DNA from: Bathymodiolus brooksi
Taxonomy: Eukaryota; Mollusca; Bivalvia; Mytilida; Modiolidae
NCBI GenBank assembly: GCA_963680875.1
Contig: OY804586.1
Coordinates: forward strand, 53,478,203 to 53,542,202
DNA: 64,000 bases
Direction of reading: 5' to 3'
The position numbers and the translations under genes are program-made. This document shows positions 32,321-42,200 of the stretch, piece after piece. The notes below the pieces were generated by a model. It saw only the letters and a program-made list of their open reading frames with translations, made no database searches and was not told where the DNA came from. Numbering within the stretch: the stretch's first letter is position 1; each line of letters begins with the position of its first letter.

Positions 32321-33907
32321 ATTTGACCCGTAAGAAATAATAATTTAATAAGTTAAAACCAAATTGGTTTTATGGAGAAAAACCAAACTGCTGATCATAT
32401 ATTTACCTTAAAATCTATAATAGATTCTTATAAGAGTAAAAAGAAAAAGGTTTTTGCCTGTTTCATTGACTTAAAAAAGGCATTTGCTACTGTATGGAGA
32501 AAGGGACTATTCTATATACTTCTAGAAAAGAAGATTCCCCCAAATTTTGTTCATGTTATTAATTCTCTATATGAAGAGACCAAAATCCGGGTAATTTTTT
32601 TTGATGGTTTGAGTAAACCATTTTTGTCAGCACGTGGTGTACTGCAATGTTCAACATTTTTGTAAATGGTATTGTAGAAACACTACAAGATGAGAATTCT
32701 GATCCAGTGTTGATTGGTAATACCAGCATCAACACTTTGTTATATGCGGATGATCTGGTTCTATTGTCAAGTAGCCCACAAGGGTTACAGAATTTTCTTG
32801 AAAAACTTTCTGTCTTTTGTGCTAGTTTAAAATTGGAGGTCAATATATCCAAATCAAAAGCACTAATATTTAATTCTAATGGTAAATCATTTTCTAACCA
32901 CTTTTACTATAACAACAGTATCATTCAAACTGTTACACAGTATTGTTACCTCGGAATAACCCTTAAGTATAATGGCAATTTTGGCCTTGTCACGTCAATT
33001 CTGATGGAAAAAGCTAGAAAAGCCTTATTCAAAATCAAAAAATCAATTGGATTGAATAATCCATGCAAACTTTTAGAAAAGCTCTTTGACTCTATTATAG
33101 TCCCTATCATGTTCTATGGATGTGAGATATGGGGCATTGAATCCGTTCTAAAATGTAAAGACTCTGAACCGCATGAAAAATTCCATGTAAATTTATTAAA
33201 GAACTACTTGGAGTTCACTGTAAAAGTTGAAAACGTTGCATGTCGCTCGGCATTAGGTAGACTACCTATTAATACAAAAAAATATCATGGCTTCTATTAA
33301 ATATTTAGATCATCTAATTACATCTGAAATGTCTTTGGTACATCACTACATGACATATTCTTGGAAACATTGAACCACTATCCATGGGTAAAATATATGG
33401 TAAAATGTTTTCAATCATTAGGGCTCCCATATTTGAATTTATCATACTTTAACACATGTACCTCCCTCAAACCATTATTTAACCAGCTACAGCAACGTAT
33501 TAATGATCAACATATATGCAACAGCAAAATACTATTATTTCGGAATCATCAAAACTGTCATTCTATAGAGAATTTTATGAATTTGGCAAGCGTGCTTTAT
33601 ATGTCGACGAATTAACCAATTGTAATGACAGATCACATTTGGCAAAACTAAGGCTGTGCCCATAGCTTAGAAGTTGAAAGGGGCAGATACTCCAAAAAGG
33701 CTAAGACCGATAGAATATGTACCCTTTGTAAAGGCAATAAAATTGAAGATGAGAACCATTTCCTCAGTATAGCATTGTCCTATTTACAAACATGAAAGAG
33801 AATTATTTGAATACAAATTATCTCACTTATATAATCCATTCAAAATGATGAATGGCATTTCCAAAAATAAAACAATTTTTCAATCTAAGTCGAAAAGAGT
33901 ACTAAAG

Positions 33908-34196
33908 TTAGGGACAGAACATTTAATTTGAAGGGGGGGGGGGGGGGGGGGGGGGGGTTATTGTTTTTTGTTTTGTTCAGAATTTTTTTCGGACAATACG
34001 AGAGTCAGAATATTTATTTTTCCAGAATTTAACATTAGGTTATATGACAAAAACTCTGAATCAGATTTTTTTTTTTCCTTCACCAAAATCAGAATATTTT
34101 TTTCAGCAACATTGGGAATCAGAATATTTTTTTTTAGAAAAAAAAACATACCCCCCCCCCCCCCCCCCCCCTTTTTAAGTTAAATGGTCGTTCCCT
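33908..34196. mobile_element. PIF/Harbinger-type MITE, long G/C tracts
   Basis: Same ends as 31279-31541 with slight divergence (TTAGGGACAGAACATTTAA left, taaatggtcgttccct right). A run of about 25 G follows the left end and about 21 C precede the right end. The right TTA is not intact. Confidence 0.75.
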
Positions 34197-34293
34197 ATTA
34201 TCTTCTTATATTGAAATTATATGCAAAAAAAGAAAATGTATTACACAGTGATAGTGGTTTTTCTCTTTCTTTTTGTTTTTGTGCACAATGTGC

Positions 34294-34509
34294 TTAGGGA
34301 ACGACCATTTAACTTGAAGGGGGGGTTATGTTTTTTTTCTAAAAAAATAATCTGATTCAGAGTTTTTGTCATATAACCTAATGTGGAAATCTGGAAAAAA
34401 AATTCGCGCTTTCTAACTCTTGTGTTGTCCGAAAAAAAATTCCTGAACGAAACAAAAAACCATAACCCCCCCCCCCCCCCCCCCTTCAAGTTAAATGGTA
34501 GGTCCCTTA
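34294..34509. mobile_element. PIF/Harbinger-type MITE
   Basis: TTAGGGAACGACCATTTAAC left and aaatggtaggtcccTTA right, with TTA on both sides. The interior is shorter than in the other copies. Confidence 0.8.
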
Positions 34510-34546
34510 ACTATATACAATGTATCATACATTTATGTATACAATC

Positions 34547-34660
34547 AATGTACATCATACTCATTTTATTAATGTACATCATGCTCATTTTATTAATGTA
34601 CATCATACTCATTTTATTAATGTACATCATACTCATTTTATTAATGTACATCTTCTTCTT
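34547..34660. repeat. 24-bp minisatellite, five units
   Basis: aatgtacatcat recurs at 34547, 34571, 34595, 34619 and 34643, each followed by a(c/g)... tcattttatt. A (CTT)n run at 34651-34668 follows; read on the minus strand this (GAA)n run lies at the 3' end of the LINE fragment 34806-35317. Confidence 0.9.
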
Positions 34661-34805
34661 CTTCTTTGATATAGTAGTTAAACTCAATAATGAGTACTCA
34701 ATACTTTTGGTCATGCGTAGGTGCTGGTGATGTCTATTTACAAAATATTTACATGAAAATCCAAAACTGTGCATACTGTACAAAAGGTGCAGAATAAAAA
34801 CATTC

Positions 34806-35317
34806 TGACATCTAAGCATGTATCTGTGTCTTGAAAGCTTCCAACGTGAAAGCTTTCACTGTCATGTCCGGTAGTTGGTTCCAGGCTATCACGGTTCTGG
34901 GAAAGACTGAGTATACTTATAATAATCATGTCTCGGAATGAAGATGGTGTAAGCCATGGCATTGTAATGTCGAGATGGTCGTAATTGTGGTACAAGGTAG
35001 TTCTCTGTTGGTACTACTACAAGTCTGTTGACAATCTTGTAGAACAAGCAAAGCCTGATGTTGAGTCTTCTCTCTTGTAGAGGTTTCCAATTAAGCCTGT
35101 TTAGCATATATGTGACACTGGAGTCATTTCTATAGTCATAGTAGACATATCGAGCTGCCCTTCTTTGCACCCGTTCTATTTTGTCTATATTTTCCTGTGT
35201 ATAGGGATCCCATATTGCTGCACTGTACTCCACTCTTGGTCGAACTAGTGTGTTAATAGCAGTAATCTTAGTTTGCTGTGGAGCTTTCTTGATGTTTCCG
35301 ACGATATGAACATTGAG
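34806..35317 (-). pseudogene. CR1/Jockey-like LINE, C-terminal fragment
   Basis: The minus strand encodes INTLVRPRVEYSAAIWDPYT, RVQRRAARYVYYDYR, LNWKPLQERRLNIRL and, after a one-base frameshift near 34893, PRTVIAWNQLPDMTVKAF with a stop at about 34813. This is the typical C-terminal segment of many metazoan CR1/Jockey-group reverse transcriptases. It is 5' truncated, with an uncharacterised 3' UTR running to the (GAA)n near 34651. Confidence 0.85.
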
Positions 35318-35334
35318 TCTGGGGTATGATTTTA

Positions 35335-35400
35335 ATCAGACTGTGTAATTGCTATGCCCCTTGTGGGTCCTTAATTGGTCAATAAAGTATTCTTCTTATA
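35335..35400 (+). mobile_element. LINE 3' end remnant
   Basis: gtgtaattgctatgcccctt, then gtgggtccttaattgg and caataaagtattcttctt, the typical terminal part of a LINE 3' UTR with a short tail. Confidence 0.5.
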
Positions 35401-35473
35401 CATATTATATGTGATATTTTATGGTGGAGGTGATTCAGTGATATAACTTTGGGTGTGATTTTACCTTTTACTC

Positions 35474-35759
35474 CTAAGGGAACGACCATTTAACTTGAAG
35501 GGGGGGGTTATGGTTTTTTTTTCTAAAAAAATATTCTGATTCCCAATGTTGCTGAAAAAAATATTCTGATTTAGGTGGAGAAAAAAAAATCTGATTCAGA
35601 GTTTTTGTCATAAACTAATGTTAAATTCTGGAAAAAAATTTCGCGCTTAGCGCGACAAAATAATAAAATATTCTAACTCTTGTGCTGTTCCAAAAAAAAA
35701 ATTCTGAACGAAACAAAAAAACATAACCCCCCCCCCTCAAGTTAAATGGTCGGTCCCTA
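35474..35759. mobile_element. PIF/Harbinger-type MITE
   Basis: TAAGGGAACGACCATTTAAC left and aaatggtcggtcccTAA right, flanked by TAA on both sides. The interior has the tcgcgcttagcgcga hairpin, equivalent to that at 31279-31541. Confidence 0.85.
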
Positions 35760-35839
35760 ACGGAGGTGTGCCTGCCTATATTGGCAGAATATAGATGATT
35801 ACAGATTACAAATTACAGATTACCGACCTTATTAATGTA

Positions 35840-35924
35840 CTAATGTCGAATCTCCGTAGTTGGGCCTTTGCCAGTAACTGTAACTGTGTTTGTGCTAATA
35901 AATATATCGTCTATTGTCTATTGT
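35840..35924 (+). mobile_element. LINE 3' end remnant, TATTGTC tail
   Basis: gtgtttgtgctaataaatat and cgtctattgtctattgt. Same tail as the inverted copy at 31799. The hAT element at 35925 starts immediately after it. Confidence 0.5.
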
Positions 35925-36852
35925 CAGGCGCGTAGCTCCCTATACGCCAACACGCAGTTGCGTGCACATCGGCGTGCTGAACAAAAAATAAAGAGCAAAA
36001 AAATAAAAATAAATAAGGAATAATAAAAAATTTAAAAAAAAGTGGCTTTTGTGAAAATTCAATGTCATAGAAATTACGGCATTTCAAATTTTATTCAAAT
36101 GACGTTACGGCCGTATCATTAGTATGAGTTATTGGAAAGTTTCTTTGTACTATGCGTTTATAGACCACATGATAATGGAATTGGAGTCGCGTCTGATAAA
36201 ATCAGAAAATCGCTTCTATGCACAGTATCTGCTTCCTCGTGTTATAGGAAATATTACGAACGAACAAATCGCGACATTGTATGAGACATATCAGACTGAC
36301 CTGACATGTAATTTAGACGAATTCAAGAGGGGGGGTCGCTCGATGGCGAACACGCTGGAGTATAACACCTCGCGATCTTAGATGCCAACTTCACTTTGTG
36401 AGACACTTGATGCGGTAAACCCGGTGCTATATATCCTTCTATAGATACCATCTTGTGTATCATGTTGACAATGCCGGTAACAAGTGCTACCGCAGAGCGA
36501 TCGTTCAGTGTGCTACGTCGGTTGAAGACATATGTACGATCAACAATGAATAACGATAGGTTGTCATCGCTAGCATTAATGCATATCCATCGCGATTTCA
36601 GTGTGGATTTAGACAAAGTTATGGAGAAGTTTGTGTCTGCTAAGACACGAAGAACAGGTTTTGGGCAATTCTAAGTAAATTCTGTCTAACAAAATCATGA
36701 AATCAATGTGTTGCTTTATGTATTCAATTTACCCATGAAAACACCTCAGAACGCACCATTTTGCATCTAGTCAAAAAAAATTATGGGACCCCCCCCCCCC
36801 CCCCCTCCAGGTTTGGTTGCTTGCACTGCAAAAAAGGCTAGCTACGCCCCTG
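35925..36852 (+). mobile_element. Decayed hAT transposon
   Basis: Left end CAGGCGCGTAGCTCCC and right end GGCTAGCTACGCCCCTG form an imperfect terminal inverted repeat. Transposase remnants lie inside (36124-36674). A C run of about 19 bases is at 36788-36806. The flanking 8 bp do not match, so the target duplication is lost or never clear. Confidence 0.7.
36124..36674 (+). pseudogene. hAT-family transposase fragment, inactive
   Basis: The first piece (36124-36381) reads SYWKVSLYYAFIDHMIMELE and NITNEQIATLYETYQ, as in ZMYM/THAP0-like hAT transposases. After a stop, the second piece (36453-36674) gives LTMPVTSATAERSFSVLRRL, TYVRSTMNNDRLSSLALMHI and HRDFSVD, the hAT C-terminal dimerisation domain (A-ERSFS-L and N-RL--L motifs). 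The N-terminal DNA-binding and most catalytic regions are missing. The reading frame shifts around 36330 and 36380, so it cannot make an active enzyme. Confidence 0.85.
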
Positions 36853-36889
36853 ATATCTATCTATGTCGATCTATGTCCTTTTTCTTTTG

Positions 36890-36996
36890 TGTGTATGTCT
36901 CGTTTATCAATCATGAATGTTTGTATTGTTAATGATGCCTCATGTGGGCCCTATGATTAAGCAATAAAATGTATTCTATTCTATCCTATTCTATAA
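36890..36996 (+). mobile_element. LINE 3' end remnant, ATTCT tail
   Basis: gcctcatgtgggccctatga and aagcaataaaatgtattcta, then ttctatcctattctat, a short (ATTCT)n tail. Confidence 0.55.
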
Positions 36997-36999
36997 TCT

Positions 37000-37155
37000 G
37001 ACCCTGCACTGCAGTTTTCAACAAGAAATTTTGGTATTATTGGAAGAAAAAAAATATTGCTGATTTTTCATTATTTGATTTTTGTGTTTTCTAAATTGTT
37101 TGGATCCTGGGGAAAACATAACCACACTCCCTCCCACAAAGTAAAAGGGACCGTC
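37000..37155. repeat. Relative of the repeat at 17085-17304
   Basis: ctgcactgcagttttcaa, gctgatttttcatta and tccctcccacaaagtaaaag with gggaccgtc at the right. Ends not resolved. Confidence 0.45.
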
Positions 37156-38390
37156 GGGTGTCGCTTTTCCAGATAATACCAGTTTGATTAGAATTAGTTG
37201 TTTGTTGGATCTTTTACTAGAGACATAATACAATATTATTGTCAGTTTTTATGCCCTCCCTTCCCCCCCCCCCCCAAAAAAAAAGAAGAAAAACAAAACA
37301 AAACAATATTATAAACCAGACCATCTAATTTTAACCAAGGACATATGATTAACAGGAGGTGGTAACAATCATGACACAAAATGCTCCAAACCCCTATAGT
37401 ATACATACATACATGTCAGGGGCAGATCCAGGATTTCAAGTTAAGGGGGGTGCACTTAAAAATTGTCTGATGTTTATTGAGAGTAGTACAGTACTTGAAA
37501 TATTTTAATCCATATAAACAAGAATGTATTCTATATTATATACGTCCTTGATATAAATAAACAATAAGACGGAATTAATTAGTTTTTTACCATGTTTTTA
37601 TTGTTTTGATCTAAGAAGATTTCTCCCAAAATGTCAAGAATTTGATATGTTTCTGATTCTGAAGGCGACAGCCGTGGACAAATATTTCTTCTTGTAAATA
37701 TCAAGAACATATATATCCCAAAGAAAATATTGTTCTCCCTGACGACTGTTTGGAAATATTTTCATTTAGGATTAGGCACTTACAACTAACAACCTTGAAA
37801 AAAGGTAGATATAATATGTGTATTTAATCGGCTTAAAGAAAACAAACAGATGAATTATGTTCGATGCTTTATGAGTAGTGTTCAAAACTAGCTATGTTTT
37901 TAATAATCTGATTAAATTAAAAAAAACTGATGCAGTCTCCATGATAATATTTTTTACTTTATAATTTAAAGCTGGTAGATGTATACACATTTGAAAAAAA
38001 ACCTTTGATAATGTTATTCAACAGGCCTTGGCCTTCAGAATGTGGTAAACTGAAACCTGTGTCATTATAATGTAGCCAAACCAATGTTTTTAAAATGGTG
38101 GACTCCACATAGAATTCCTCAGGTCTAGAGTAATGCAACAGATTTTTTAAATTCCTTGTTGCACTTTTCAACCAAATTCTTGTTAAGATGGCGGACAAGA
38201 TTACAGTCAAACCTGTATATAAAGGCCACTCAAGGGAACCTGAAAATGTGGCCTTTATGAGCAGTGGCCCTTTACATACAGCTTAAATTATATGCACTAT
38301 TTATTAATGGGAAAAATGAGACTGTCCTTCATAGACAGTGATTTGTTATATAGAGGTGCCCTTTATAGACTTTGATTTGATTTGATTTTT
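37156..38390. other. AT-rich, no gene seen
   Basis: Holds a C run at about 37264-37276, a one-ended hAT-like MITE fragment (37417-37452, CAGGGGCAGATCCAGG) and a cagtcaaacctgtatataaa repeat (38202-38390) that abuts the large element. No coding signal. Confidence 0.5.
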
Positions 38391-38421
38391 AGCTCACCTG
38401 ACCCAAAGGGTCAGGTGAGCT
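38391..38421. repeat. Terminal palindrome of the Helitron-like element
   Basis: Perfect 14-bp stem around AAA. In element A only the outer half-site remains (ggcaggtgagctaa near 21184). Confidence 0.9.
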
Positions 38422-38639
38422 ATTGCCATCACTTGGCGTCCGTCGTCGTCGTCCGTCGTACGTCGTAAACTTTTTCAAAAATCTTCTCCTCTGAAAGTAC
38501 AAGACCAATGGAAACCAAACTTGGTCTGAATCATCACTAGGGTGTCTAGTTTCAAAATTGTGTCCGGTGATGCCGTGCACCAACCAACATGGCCACTGTT
38601 ACTAAAAATAGAACATATGGTAAAATTGCAGGTTTTGGG

Positions 38640-39245
38640 TAATAATTCAAAAACCGTTAATAATATCAAAAATCTGACATGGGATAAAAATGATCAGCAC
38701 ATCAAGATCTACTTACCCTGCAATTTTGAAGTAAATCTGATTGCCCATCTTGGAGTTATTGCCCTTTTTTCATCAAATTTGTAAAATTTTAATACTTTTC
38801 GTCTTATATTTCAAAAACTATAAGAGATAAAGGTTAACTTTAAATTGCAAAATTGTGCGGCATATCATGATCTACCCACCCTGCAATTTTGAAGTAAATC
38901 CCATCATCCATTTTGGAGTTATTTCCCTTTTTTCATCAAATTTTCAAAATTTTAATACTTTTCGTCCTTTATTTCAAAAAATATAAGAGACAGATGGTAA
39001 GTTGAAACTGCAAACATGTTCAGCATGTCAAGATCTACATACCCTGCAATTTTGAAGTAAATCTGATTACACATCTTGGAGTTATTGCCCTTTTTTTTAT
39101 AATTTTTTTTTTTTATTTTAATACTTTTCGTCTTATATTTCAAAAACTATTTAGAAATAGATGTTAACTTTAAATTGCAAAAATATGCAGCATGTCAAGA
39201 TCTACCTACCCTGCAATTTTGCAGTAAATCCCATTACCCATTTTG
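38640..39245. repeat. 164-bp repeats, left of the satellite
   Basis: About three to four units with cagattt/gtaaatc, tacccaccctgcaattttga and acttttcgtcttatatttca, inverted relative to 19520-20960. Confidence 0.85.
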
Positions 39246-42200
39246 ACCGATTATGCAAATTAGAAAAAAAGGGGGGATGAAATTTAAAAAAAATCTTTTC
39301 CTCTGAAACTACTGAGCCAAAATCAACCAAACTTTGCTGGAATGATCCTTAGGTGGTCCCCTTTCAAAATGGTGTCCGTCAGCGCCGTCCTATATCCAAG
39401 ATGGCCGCCATTACTAAAAATAGAAATTTTTTCAAATGGCCAAAACTGCTCTATTTTAAGCCAGAAAGTGCCCAAATTTGAACTGTATAAGCATAATGAT
39501 GAGCTTTTTAACATATATTACGGGATTTTTATGAACTTTGAACTTTTGCCTATTTTGACCGATTATGCAAATTAGAAAAAAGAGGGGATGAAATTAAAAA
39601 AAATTCTTCTCCTCTGAAACTACTGAGCCAATCTCAACCAAACTTTGCTGAAATGATCCTTGGGTGGTCCCCTTTCAAAATTGTGTCCGTCACTACCGTC
39701 CTGTATCCAAGATGGCCGCCATTACTAAAAATAGAAATTACTTCAAATGGCCAAAAACTGCTCTATTTTAAGCCAGAAAGTGCCCAAATTTGAACTGTAT
39801 AAGCATAATGATGAGCTTTTTAACATATATTACGGGATTTTTTATGAACTTTGAACTTTTGCCTATTTTGACCGATTATGCAAATTAGAAAAAAGGGGGG
39901 ATGAAATTTAAAAAAAATCTTCTCTGAAACTACTGAGCCAATCTCAACCAAACTTTGCTGAAATGATCCTTGGGTGGTCCCCTTTCAAAATTATGTCCGT
40001 CAGCACCGTCTTGTATCCAAGATGGCCGCCATTACTAAAAATAGAAATTTCTTCAAATGGCCAAAAACTGCTCTATTTTAAGCCAGAAAGTGCCCAAATT
40101 TGAACTGTATAAGCATAATGATGAGCTTTTTAACATATATTACGGGATTTTTTATGAACTTTGAAATTTTGCCTATTTTGACCGATTATGCAAATTAGAA
40201 AAAAGGGGGGATGAAATTAAAAAAAATTCTTCTCCTCTGAAACTACTGAGCCAATCTCAACCAAACTTTGCTGAAATGATCCTTGGGTGGTCCCCTTTCA
40301 AAATTGTGTCCATCAGCGCCATCCTGTATCTAAGATGGCCGCCATTACTAAAAATAGAAATTTCTTCAAATGGCCAAAAACTGCTCTATTTTAAGCCAGA
40401 AAGTGCCCAAATTTGAACTGTATAAGCATAATAATGAGCTTTTTAACATATATTACGGGATTTTTTATGAACTTTGAACTTTTGCCTATTTTGACCGATT
40501 ATGCAAATTAGAAAAAAGGGGGGATGAAATTAAAAAAAATGCTTCTCCTCTGAAATTACTGAGCCAATCTCAACCAAACTTTGCTGAAATGATCCTTGGG
40601 TGGTCCCCTTTCAAAATTGTGTCCGTCAGCGCCGTCCTGTATCCAAGATGGCCACCATTACTAAAAATAGAAATTTCTTCAAATGGCCAAAACTGCTCTA
40701 TTTTAAGCCAGAAAGTGCCCAAATTTGAACTGTATAAGCATAATGATGAGCTTATTAACATATATTACGGGATTTTTTATGAACTTTGAACTTTTGCCTA
40801 TTTTGACTGATTATGCAAATTAGAAAAAAGGGGGGATGAAATTAATTTTTTCTTCTTCTCCTCTGAAACTACTGAGCCAATCTCAACCAAACTTTGCTGA
40901 AATGATCCTTGGGTGGTCCCCTTTCAATATTGTGTCCGTCAGCGCCGTCCTGTATCCAAGATGGCCGCCATTAATAAAAATAGAAATTTCTTCAAATGGC
41001 CAAAACTGCTCTATTTTAAGCCAGAAAGTGCCCAAATTTGAACTGTATAAGCATAATGATGAGCTTTTTAACATATATTACGGGATTTTTTATGAACTTT
41101 GAAATTTTGCCTATTTTGACCGATTATGCAAATTAGAAAAAAGGGGGGATGAAATTAAAAAAAATTCTTCTCCTCTGAAACTACTGAGCCAATCTCAACC
41201 AAACTTTGCTGAAATGATCCTTGGGTGGTCCCCTTTCAAAATTATGTCCGTCAGCACCGTCTTGTATCCAAGATGGCCGCCATTACTAAAAATAGAAATT
41301 TCTTCAAATGGCCAAAAACTGCTCTATTTTAAGCCAGAAAGTGCCCAAATTTGAACTGTATAAGCATAATGATGAGCTTTTTAACATATATTACGGGATT
41401 TTTTATGAACTTTGAACTTTTGCCTATTTTGACCGATTATGCAAATTAGAAAAAAGGGGATGAAATTTAAAAAAAATCTTCTCTGAAACTACTGAGCCAA
41501 TCTCAACCAAACTTTGCTGAAATGATCCTTGGGTGGTCCCCTTTCAAAATTATGTCCGTCAGCACCGTCTTGTATCCAAGATGGCCGCCATTACTAAAAA
41601 TAGAAATTACTTCAAATGGCCAAAAACTGCTCTATTTTAAGCCAGAAAGTGCCCAAATTTGAACTGTATAAGCATATGATGAGCTTTTTAACATATATTA
41701 CGGGATTTTTTATGAACTTTGAACTTTTGCCTATTTTGACCGATTATGCAAATTAGAAAAAGGGGGGATGAAATTTAAAAAAATCTTCTCTGAAACTACT
41801 GAGCCAATCTCAACCAAACTTTGCTGAAATGATCCTTGGGTGGTCCCCTTTCAAAATTATGTCCGTCAGCACCGTCTTGTATCCAAGATGGCCGCCATTA
41901 CTAAAAATAGAAATTTCTTCAAATGGCCAAAAACTGCTCTATTTTAAGCCAGAAAGTACCCAAATTTGAACTGTATAAGCATAATGATAAGCTTTTTAAC
42001 ATATATTACGGGATTTTTTATGAACTTTGAACTTTTGCCTATTTTGACCGATTATGCAAATTAGAAAAAAGGGGGGATGAAATTAAAAAAAATCCTCTCC
42101 TCTGAAACTACTGAGCCAATCTCAACCAAACTTTGCTGAAATGATCCTTGGGTGGTCCCCTTTCAAAATTGCGTCTGTCAGCGCCGTCCTGTATCCAAGA

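Larger units (their letters stand above)
31190..33905 (+). pseudogene. Non-LTR retrotransposon (LINE) RT region, broken
   Basis: Reading in pieces: CEITKV (before the MITE at 31279), KSLKNGKSSSVDLISNGML just after it, then KIWSESILVPLHKKGSKADP and NNYRGISVTSNLG (31680-31790), NQIGFMEKNQTADHI and FACFIDLKKAFATV (32360-32500, the RT motif A region), LLYADDLVLLSS (32738-32773, the catalytic YADD), SLKLEVNISKSKAL, and a C-terminal Cys/His segment near 33720 (ICTLCKGNK, ENHFL). This is the order of a LINE ORF2 reverse transcriptase. It is inactive: two insertions (31279-31541, 31799-about 32320), frameshifts around 32640 and after 33300, and stops. The endonuclease part is not visible. Clade not assigned. 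Confidence 0.85.

Noticed and set aside
31190..33905. Active LINE
   Set aside because: Two insertions, frameshifts and stops within the RT, no endonuclease.
36124..36674. Active hAT transposase
   Set aside because: Two frames, an internal stop and missing N-terminal and catalytic regions.
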